Of a stretch of 32,140 nucleotides of DNA, positions 6,494-11,848 are shown in pieces; within the stretch, counting starts at the first letter, position 1, and each line of letters starts with the position of its first letter. Under the pieces are notes generated by a model that was not told where the DNA came from, did no database searches, and was given only the letters and a program-made list of their open reading frames with translations. The DNA is from Bradyrhizobium altum (lineage in GTDB: Bacteria; Pseudomonadota; Alphaproteobacteria; Rhizobiales; Xanthobacteraceae). The stretch covers positions 1 to 32,140 of the forward strand of contig NZ_JACMYP010000078.1 of assembly GCF_020889705.1 (NCBI RefSeq). The letters are read 5' to 3'. Made by a program: the position numbers and the translations under genes.

Positions 6494-6516
6494 TGCATCC
6501 TGCGAGGCAGGATGCA
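6494..6516. repeat. Perfect inverted repeat upstream of glnII
   Basis: TGCATCCTGC at 6494-6503 and GCAGGATGCA at 6507-6516 are exact complements around GAG. It overlaps a second palindrome (TGCAAA at 6480-6485, TTTGCA at 6492-6497). Both have TGCA ends, as NtrC sites do, but the spacing differs from the usual 17-base NtrC box. It lies about 260 bases upstream of the sigma-54 promoter, within enhancer range. Confidence 0.6.
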
Positions 6517-6771
6517 GCTGACCAACGCTTGGGCCGAGCCGATGGTTGCTCGGCGCCCGATGGTTGGACACAAACTGTCACATGGCCATGCCGCCGCATT
6601 AATCGGCGGCCGACGCCGTAGCTGAATTTGCTGCAGAAACGAGCGGCGGAGGGCGCTTAGAGAAGATTTTGGCTGACCGTGACGCATGCCAGCTGCGCTG
6701 CTTTGTCGCAGCTAAAAATGCGATGTCCGCTGTGGACATCCGCGGGCCCGGCGGGTGCCGCAGTGCAGCGA

Positions 6772-6788
6772 CTGGCATTTTAATTGCT
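6772..6788 (+). promoter_or_regulatory. Sigma-54 (RpoN) promoter of glnII
   Basis: CTGGCATTTTAATTGCT fits the consensus YTGGCAC-N5-TTGCW, and the invariant GG (6774-6775) and GC (6786-6787) are separated by exactly ten bases. The start of transcription would be at about 6799, leaving a leader of about 80 bases. In Bradyrhizobium glnII is known to be transcribed from a sigma-54 promoter under NtrC control. Confidence 0.82.
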
Positions 6789-6881
6789 TAGTGAGAGCCG
6801 GCCGATGGTGGCCGGGTACGCGTGCGGCGGCCGACTGGCTTTCGGTTCCTCACGGTTTTGCATCATCAACAGAGAGGTTCA

Positions 6882-7916
6882 ATGACCAAGTACAAGCTCG
6901 AGTATATCTGGCTCGACGGATATACGCCGACGCCGAGCCTGCGCGGTAAGACGCAGATCAAGGAATTCGCGTCGTTCCCGACCCTCGAACAGCTCCCGCT
7001 GTGGGGCTTTGACGGTTCGTCCACCCAGCAGGCTGAAGGCCACAGCTCTGACTGCGTGCTGAAGCCGGTTGCCTGCTATCCCGACGCTGCGCGCGAGAAC
7101 GGCGTGCTGGTGATGTGCGAAGTCATGATGCCCGACGGCAAGACGCCGCATGTCTCGAACAAGCGCGCCACCGTTCTGGATGACGAAGGCGCCTGGTTCG
7201 GCTTCGAGCAGGAATACTTCTTCTACAAGGACGGCCGTCCGCTCGGCTTCCCGGAAGAGGGTTATCCGGCGCCGCAGGGCCCGTACTACACCGGCGTCGG
7301 CTACAAGAACGTCGGCAGCGTCGCCCGCAAGATCGTCGAAGAGCATCTCAATCTCTGCCTCGCCGCCGGCATCAACCATGAAGGCATCAACGCCGAAGTG
7401 GCGAAGGGCCAGTGGGAATTCCAGATCTTCGGCAAGGGCTCCAAGACCGCGGCCGACCAGATGTGGATGGCCCGCTATCTGATGCTGCGCCTCACCGAGA
7501 GCTACGGCATCGATATCGAATTCCATTGCAAGCCGCTCGGCGACACCGACTGGAACGGCTCGGGCATGCACGCCAACTTCTCGACCAAGTACATGCGCGA
7601 AGTCGGCGGCAAGGAGTACTTCGAGAGCCTGATGAAGGCCTTCGACAAGAACCTGATGGATCACATCGCCGTCTACGGGCCGGACAACGACAAGCGTCTG
7701 ACCGGCAAGCACGAGACCGCGCCGTGGAACAAGTTCAGCTATGGCGTGGCTGACCGTGGTGCCTCGATCCGCGTGCCGCACTCCTTCGTCAACAATGGCT
7801 ACAAGGGCTATCTGGAAGACCGCCGCCCGAACTCGCAAGGCGACCCCTACCAGATCGCTTCGCAGATCCTGAAGACGATCTCCGAGGTTCCGACCGGCGC
7901 CAAGGCTGCGGCTTAA
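6882..7916 (+). CDS. glnII: Type II glutamine synthetase
   Basis: The 344-residue product starts MTKYKLEYIWLDGYTPTPSLRGKT, a hallmark of eukaryote-type GSII. It has LWGFDGSSTQQAEGHSSD (the beta-grasp and Asp loop), WFGFEQEYFF (metal-binding Glu), GINHEGINAEVAKGQWEFQI (the GSII active-site block with catalytic Glu and Asp-equivalent positions), NGSGMHANFSTK, and NKFSYGVADRGASIRVPHS near the C-terminus with the phosphate-binding Arg. It makes glutamine from glutamate, ammonia and ATP in the cytoplasm. Rhizobia carry it next to the bacterial GSI, and it lacks the adenylylation Tyr of GSI. AGAGAGG is five bases before the ATG. Upstream ATG codons in frame (6822) are too early for the family. Expression is likely nitrogen-regulated through the sigma-54 promoter. 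Confidence 0.97.
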   Translation: MTKYKLEYIWLDGYTPTPSLRGKTQIKEFASFPTLEQLPLWGFDGSSTQQAEGHSSDCVLKPVACYPDAARENGVLVMCEVMMPDGKTPHVSNKRATVLDDEGAWFGFEQEYFFYKDGRPLGFPEEGYPAPQGPYYTGVGYKNVGSVARKIVEEHLNLCLAAGINHEGINAEVAKGQWEFQIFGKGSKTAADQMWMARYLMLRLTESYGIDIEFHCKPLGDTDWNGSGMHANFSTKYMREVGGKEYFESLMKAFDKNLMDHIAVYGPDNDKRLTGKHETAPWNKFSYGVADRGASIRVPHSFVNNGYKGYLEDRRPNSQGDPYQIASQILKTISEVPTGAKAAA

Positions 7917-7946
7917 ATGGCTGCGGCTTAATGGCCGCGGCCTAAG
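7904..7946 (+). repeat. Three tandem copies of a 14-15 bp unit at the glnII stop
   Basis: GGCTGCGGCTTAAAT (7904-7918), GGCTGCGGCTTAAT (7919-7932) and GGCCGCGGCCTAAG (7933-7946) follow one another. Each copy carries a TAA codon. The first contains the real stop. The last has diverged at three positions. Confidence 0.75.
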
Positions 7947-7987
7947 CAGCTGTCGGACCCGGATGGAGCCATCCGATACCGCAATCG

Positions 7988-8027
7988 GGTCCGCCAGGGC
8001 GCCTGCCTTGGCGGACCTTTGCTTTTT
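7988..8027 (+). terminator. Intrinsic terminator of glnII
   Basis: GGTCCGCCA at 7988-7996 pairs with TGGCGGACC at 8009-8017, the stem extending inward through GG/CC, and TTTGCTTTTT follows. It lies 72 bases after the stop codon. Confidence 0.85.
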
Positions 8028-8127
8028 AACGGCAGTCTTTGCGGCGGGCTTGCCGCCGAAAGCGGTTTCACTGCGTTATGAACCGCGCTAGACAACGGTT
8101 GTATCTTGGCTGCCGGGGACACGGCGC

Positions 8128-8832
8128 TTGTTTGAAGGGTTTTACAAGGTCCGGTTCGAGCTGGGCGGCGCCGTTGGCCGCAGCGTGATGTATGTCGGCG
8201 ACGGTAAGATGCTCGGCGGCAACTCGGCCTTCGCCCATATCGGCACCTATCAGAAGGCCGGCGACGAGGTCGCGGTCGAGATCCAGACCGTCCGCCACAA
8301 CCCCGATCCGAATTACCGCGCGATGGCCGGCACCGATGACGCGACGCTCATCGCCAGGGGCGGGCCCGATGGCGAGTTCTATCGTTTCAAAGGCGAGCTG
8401 AAGGAATTGCCCGGCGTGCCGTTCCAGTCGGTGATGACGCCGATCACCGAGGACGAAGTCCCGATCGCAGGCGGGGTCGGCGAGGGCGGCATCATCAACG
8501 GGCTCTATTCGATCCACATCCAGCTGCTTGACGGTGTCGACGGCAGCCTCACCGGCGTGATGCTGCTGAACAACGGCCGCATCCTTGGCGGCGATGCGTT
8601 CTTCTATTATCTCGGCACCTACACCTCCGAGAAAGGCCGCTGGAAGGGGCAGATCCTCAATCAGGAGCACACCTCGGCGATGGGCGAGAACCCGGTCTTC
8701 GGCGGCCATGAGGTCGGCATCGGCTTTGCGGGCACCTGCGACGCGGAAGGCGCCGTGCTCGAAGCGACGGCGCTCGCCGGCAAGCGCAGCCTTCGCCTCA
8801 AGGGCGCGCTCAAGCTGATGCGGCGGGCGTAA
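8128..8832 (+). CDS. Tandem GrlR-domain protein
   Basis: This 234-residue protein has two GrlR-like domains. Domain 1 (about 1-110) starts FEGFYKVRFELGGAVGRSVMYVGDGKMLGGNSAFAHIGTY and domain 2 (about 121-234) starts NGLYSIHIQLLDGVDGSLTGVMLLNNGRILGGDAFFYYLGTY...KGRWKGQILNQEHT. They share the GFY/GLY strand, the GxxLGGxxxFxxxGTY segment and a terminal L-G-L/K strand. Domain 2 is close to the single-domain protein at 2647. The start is TTG: no ATG or GTG follows a TAG at 8089-8091 until well inside domain 1, and MFEGFYKVRF is the natural family start. The next gene begins five bases after the stop, so the three genes form an operon. The function is unknown; classical GrlR binds an activator. Confidence 0.82.
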   Translation: MFEGFYKVRFELGGAVGRSVMYVGDGKMLGGNSAFAHIGTYQKAGDEVAVEIQTVRHNPDPNYRAMAGTDDATLIARGGPDGEFYRFKGELKELPGVPFQSVMTPITEDEVPIAGGVGEGGIINGLYSIHIQLLDGVDGSLTGVMLLNNGRILGGDAFFYYLGTYTSEKGRWKGQILNQEHTSAMGENPVFGGHEVGIGFAGTCDAEGAVLEATALAGKRSLRLKGALKLMRRA

Positions 8833-8837
8833 GCGGC

Positions 8838-9524
8838 ATGGACAATTCGGTTCGCGTGCTCTCGACGCTGGCGCTGAAGGGCGTGGTCGCGCGTCTTGCT
8901 GCGGCTTACCAGGCGGCGAGCGGCGTGCGGATCGATGCCGACTTCGCGCCGACGCTGGCGCTGCTCGAACGCCTGCGCGGCGGCGAGGCCGCCGACCTCG
9001 TGATCCTGACCCGCGAGGGTCTCGACGAGATGACCGGCGAGGGCCGCGTTGCGCGGGAAAGTGCTGTCGATCTCGCGCGCTCCTATGTCGGCGTCGCCGT
9101 GAGGGCGGGCGCTGCGCATCCCGACATCGCGAGCGAAGCCGCATTGCGTGCGGCGCTGCTCGGCGCGCGGGCGGTGGCCTATTCGCGGCTCGGCGCCAGC
9201 GGCATCCTGTTCGCGCAGCTGATCGCGCGTCTCGGCATTGCCGAGGCGATCAACGCCCGTGCGGTGGTCATTCCGGCAGGCTTCACCGCGGAAAAGCTCG
9301 TCAGCGGCGAAGCCGATCTTGCGATCCAGCAGATCAGCGAGTTGATGCAGATCGATGGCATCGAAATCGTCGGGCCAATCCCCTTAGGCTTGCAGACGCC
9401 GGCGGTGTTTTCCGCGGGCCGCATGGTCGCCTCACAACGCGCCGCGGCCGCCGATCATCTGCTGCGGTACCTCGCGTCGGCCGATGTCGCGCCGGTGCTG
9501 CGCGGGACCGGGCTCGAGCCTTGA
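8838..9524 (+). CDS. ModA-like substrate-binding protein without signal peptide
   Basis: The 228-residue product MDNSVRVLSTLALKGVVARLAAAYQAASGVRIDADFAPTLALLERLRGGEAADLVILT follows the type II periplasmic-binding fold of ModA/SBP_bac_11 (PF13531): the L-A-L-K-G helix, the acidic ADLVILTREGLDEM, a second lobe with ARAVAYSRLGASGILFAQL and LVSGEADLAIQQISELM, and the return segment. Members normally bind molybdate, tungstate or another oxyanion in the periplasm. Here no signal peptide precedes the domain and no permease or ATPase gene is nearby, so it is probably cytoplasmic and may act as a sensor or carrier. The gene sits five bases after the tandem GrlR gene. Confidence 0.8.
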   Translation: MDNSVRVLSTLALKGVVARLAAAYQAASGVRIDADFAPTLALLERLRGGEAADLVILTREGLDEMTGEGRVARESAVDLARSYVGVAVRAGAAHPDIASEAALRAALLGARAVAYSRLGASGILFAQLIARLGIAEAINARAVVIPAGFTAEKLVSGEADLAIQQISELMQIDGIEIVGPIPLGLQTPAVFSAGRMVASQRAAAADHLLRYLASADVAPVLRGTGLEP

Positions 9525-9556
9525 ATTTGTCCACACCGAGACGCAACCTGCCAGTC

Positions 9557-10375
9557 ATGTTCAGACCTCTCCCTGCAATCGTCCTTGCCGTGGCGCTGGC
9601 CGCACCTTTGCTAGCCCACGCGCAATCGGCCGACCTCGTGCTGTGCGACCGGCTTGCCGCCGATCCCACCGATCCCGACAAGCCGGCTGACGTGAAGGGC
9701 GTGCCCGAAATTGCGTCGGCGGATATCGCGACCGCGATCAAGTATTGCGCGGTGGCGGCAAAATCGTCGCGCCGCGCGATGTACGAGCTCGGCCGCGCCT
9801 ATGCGGCCAACCGGCAGACGGCGGAAGCAATGTCGGCCTGGCGCAAGGCGGCCGACAAGGGCTCGACATCGGCGATGGTCGAGCTCGGTGTGCTCTACGG
9901 CAATGGCACCGGCGTCGCCAGGGACGAGGCGCAGGCGCGCAAATTGTTCGAGCGCGCGGCGCAGGCCGGCAACGCGCGCGGCGTCAGCAATCTCGCCGCC
10001 CTCGGCGGCAGCGTCGCGTCCGACCCGGCACGCGCGCGCGAATTGCTCGCCAAGTCTGCCGAGACCAATGCGGAGGCGCAGTACCAGCTCGGCATGATGC
10101 TGGCCGAAGGCAAGGGCGGCGCGCAGGACGATGCCGGCGCGCGGGCGTTGTTCGAGAAGGCTGCTGCGCAGAACCATCCGGGCGCGCTGGAGCGGATGGG
10201 CGCCTTCGCGCAGGCCGGCCGCGGCGGTCCGAAGGATAGCGATGCGGCAAAAGCCTATTACGAACGGGCGGCAGCGCTCGGCGATGAGGATGCCAAGAAG
10301 GCGCTGGAGCGCGCCCGCTGTCCGTACGTGATCAAGGACAAGCGCGGCAATGCCGTGACCAACCTCTGCTTCTAA
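9557..10375 (+). CDS. Secreted Sel1-repeat protein
   Basis: The 272-residue protein has a clear signal peptide (MFRPLPAIVLAVALAAPLLAHAQS) and at least four Sel1-like TPR repeats, for example AMYELGRAYAANRQTAEAMSAWRKAADKGST, AMVELGVLYGNGTGVARDEAQARKLFERAAQAGN, AQYQLGMMLAEGKGGAQDDAGARALFEKAAAQNH and ALERMGAFAQAGRGGPKDSDAAKAYYERAAALGDE in order. Two Cys lie near each end (LVLCDR, IKYCAV, RARCPY, TNLCF), which suggests disulfides. Such proteins act as scaffolds for protein interaction in the periplasm. A TTG at 9521 would give a longer signal region; I chose the ATG at 9557. It follows the binding-protein gene by 32 bases and is the last gene of the operon. A dispersed repeat and hairpin follow its stop codon. 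Confidence 0.85.
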   Translation: MFRPLPAIVLAVALAAPLLAHAQSADLVLCDRLAADPTDPDKPADVKGVPEIASADIATAIKYCAVAAKSSRRAMYELGRAYAANRQTAEAMSAWRKAADKGSTSAMVELGVLYGNGTGVARDEAQARKLFERAAQAGNARGVSNLAALGGSVASDPARARELLAKSAETNAEAQYQLGMMLAEGKGGAQDDAGARALFEKAAAQNHPGALERMGAFAQAGRGGPKDSDAAKAYYERAAALGDEDAKKALERARCPYVIKDKRGNAVTNLCF

Positions 10376-10473
10376 AGCGTTTTCGAGCGAAGTGGACACC
10401 GGTTTACGTGAAGAAAACGCGTCAAACAAGAATTTAGAGCTTCGGTTCTGATTCACTCAGAACCGAAGCTCTA
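10376..10473 (+). repeat. Composite dispersed repeat, copy 3 (full length), with perfect hairpin
   Basis: The first module (10376-10424) has GCGTTTTC at 10377-10384 pairing with GAAAACGC at 10413-10420 around the core AGCGAAGTGGACACCGGTTT. The second module is a perfect hairpin with 17-bp arms, 10435-10451 and 10457-10473 (TAGAGCTTCGGTTCTGA and complement) and a TTCAC loop. The element begins directly after the Sel1 stop codon and probably also works as a terminator, although no T-tract follows. I recognise this two-module layout as common in Bradyrhizobium intergenic DNA. Confidence 0.8.
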
Positions 10474-10530
10474 GGAACGCTCGCGCTCGCATGTCGTTGA
10501 CGTGCGAAAGGCATCGGCGAGGCGATTGTC

Positions 10531-10680
10531 ATGATCCGCAAGCTGCGTTCCGGCGAGTACCGGCTGTATTCCCGTAAGGTCAATCCGAAGACCGGCAAGC
10601 GCCGCAATCTCGGCACCTTCAAGTCGCGCGCGGCAGCAGAGAAGCACGAGCGCGACGTGCAGTACTTCAAGCACCACTAG
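10531..10680 (+). CDS. Small basic protein (49 aa)
   Basis: The frame runs from ATG at 10531 to TAG at 10680: MIRKLRSGEYRLYSRK, then VNPKTGKRRNLGTFKSRAAAEKHERDVQYFKHH. It is highly basic, with a beta-hairpin-like first half (GEYRLYSRKVNPKTGKRRNLGTF) and a short helix (SRAAAEKHERDVQYFK). That layout resembles the Arm-type N-terminal DNA-binding domain of integrases or small DNA-binding proteins, but it is complete in itself. GAGGCG eight bases upstream supports the start. I recall similar short proteins widely in rhizobia but know of no function. Confidence 0.7.
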   Translation: MIRKLRSGEYRLYSRKVNPKTGKRRNLGTFKSRAAAEKHERDVQYFKHH

Positions 10681-10694
10681 TTCGGACGTTGCGG

Positions 10695-11312
10695 CTAGGG
10701 CGCGGGGCAGGCTGCGCCGGTCTTGACCCAGGCTTCGACCAAGGCGCCGGCCTCTGCTTGCGTGCCGGGTGCCGGCGAGCGGCCGAAGCCGGGATGCCAG
10801 GCCCAGCCGACCAGCGTGTCCTTGCCGATATGCTCGATCAGATCCTCGACCTTGCGGCCGCCATTGCGCGCGGGGTCGCGGATTTGCTCGCAGATCTCGC
10901 CGATGGTCTTGCTGGCCCACGCCATCTCGCGCGGCGCGAGGTGCCATTCCGGGTGACCCGGCACCCGACCGGGATCGAAATTGGCGTGCTGGTGGCAGAT
11001 CGAACAGCGCATCGCGTTGGTGCCATGGCCATCGGCGCCGCGCGTGACCGGTGGCTGGTGCATGCGGCTGATGTCGCCCTGCCGCGGGCTGTCGCCGGTG
11101 GGATGGCAATTGGTGCAGCGCGGATGGGTGAGCACCTTGCCGAGCTCGGTGAAGATCGCCGCGGAGCGTTGTTCGACATTCTCGATTCCGGCAAAGCTTT
11201 CCGGCGAGGCGAGGGCGTGGCTTGCGCTCTCCGACGCCGCATAGCCGGCGCACAGGCTGGTCGCGAGCGCGGTCAGCACTGCCATGATCCGAAACCGCGT
11301 TTCCGATGTCAT
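10695..11312 (-). CDS. Diheme c-type cytochrome, electron carrier of the molybdenum hydroxylase
   Basis: The 205-residue protein begins MTSETRFRIMAVLTALATSLCAGYAASESASHA, a signal peptide. It has two heme c attachment sites, CTNCH (about 65-69) and CSICH (about 101-105), the first followed by PTGDSPRQGD and the second by QHANFDPGRVPGHPEWHLAP, and more Met/His candidates for axial ligands. The C-terminal half is a helical domain ending in AWVKTGAACPAP. It is the last gene of a three-gene operon, starting 11 bases after the 2Fe-2S subunit gene, and most likely passes electrons from the hydroxylase to the respiratory chain in the periplasm. Homologues of this kind are sometimes named isoquinoline 1-oxidoreductase subunit; the real substrate is unknown. 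Confidence 0.83.
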   Translation of the reverse strand: MTSETRFRIMAVLTALATSLCAGYAASESASHALASPESFAGIENVEQRSAAIFTELGKVLTHPRCTNCHPTGDSPRQGDISRMHQPPVTRGADGHGTNAMRCSICHQHANFDPGRVPGHPEWHLAPREMAWASKTIGEICEQIRDPARNGGRKVEDLIEHIGKDTLVGWAWHPGFGRSPAPGTQAEAGALVEAWVKTGAACPAP

Positions 11313-11323
11313 CGCTCGCGGGC

Positions 11324-11848
11324 TCACTTGCTGGCCGTCAGATAGCGTTTGGAATCGGCGAGGATCACGTCGCGCACCGCCTGATGATACTTGATGTAGC
11401 CGGTGCAGCGGCACAGATGGCCGTCGAGCGCTTCAGCGATGATTGTCTCGAGCTGGTCCCGCGCCACCGGCGTTTTCGCCAGCCGTTCGAGCAGCACCTG
11501 GCCCTCGTTGAGGAAGCCGGCCGTGCAATAGCCGCACTGGAACGCGAAGTGGTCGATGAAAGCGCGCTGCAACGCCGAGAGCTCGCCGTCCTTGGCGTGG
11601 CCCTCGACGGTGCGGATCGCCATGCCGTCGAAATTGGCCGCCGGCACCACGCAGGTCGGGCTGGTGTAGCTCGTGCCGTCAGGGTTATCGATGATGACAG
11701 CGCAGCTCAGGCATTGCGCGGCGCCGCAGCCGAACTTGGTGCCGGTCATGCCGAGCATTTCCCGAAGGAAATCGTTCATCGAGAGGTCGTCGCGGACCTC
11801 GATCGGGCCGTGCTTCCGGCCGTTGATGGTGAGGTTGAGCGTCGTCAC
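11324..11848 (-). CDS. 2Fe-2S subunit of an isoquinoline-oxidoreductase-type molybdenum hydroxylase
   Basis: The 174-residue protein has the two iron-sulfur domains of the xanthine-oxidase family. The N-terminal plant-type ferredoxin domain carries GCGAAQCLSCAV (about 40-51) with a fourth Cys in SPTCVVPA, and the C-terminal helical domain carries QCGYCTAGFLNEG (about 104-116) and GHLCRCTGYIKY (about 143-154). It transfers electrons from the molybdenum centre of the large subunit to the cytochrome. Its start codon overlaps the large-subunit stop by four bases (ATGA), showing translational coupling. It has no signal peptide, so it is expected to travel with the Tat-exported large subunit. There is no FAD-subunit gene in the operon. 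Confidence 0.93.
   Translation of the reverse strand: MTTLNLTINGRKHGPIEVRDDLSMNDFLREMLGMTGTKFGCGAAQCLSCAVIIDNPDGTSYTSPTCVVPAANFDGMAIRTVEGHAKDGELSALQRAFIDHFAFQCGYCTAGFLNEGQVLLERLAKTPVARDQLETIIAEALDGHLCRCTGYIKYHQAVRDVILADSKRYLTASK

Larger units (their letters stand above)
6341..6881. other. Intergenic region between the DUF2735 gene and glnII
   Basis: These 541 bases contain no convincing protein-coding frame. They hold five inverted repeats in a row (6480-6516, 6533-6555, 6590-6610, 6691-6713, 6722-6740), an imperfect direct repeat (6433-6450 and 6508-6524) and a sigma-54 promoter at 6772-6788. The region is probably the control region of both flanking genes, with enhancer sites for NtrC or a similar activator, or it may encode a structured RNA. 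Confidence 0.6.
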
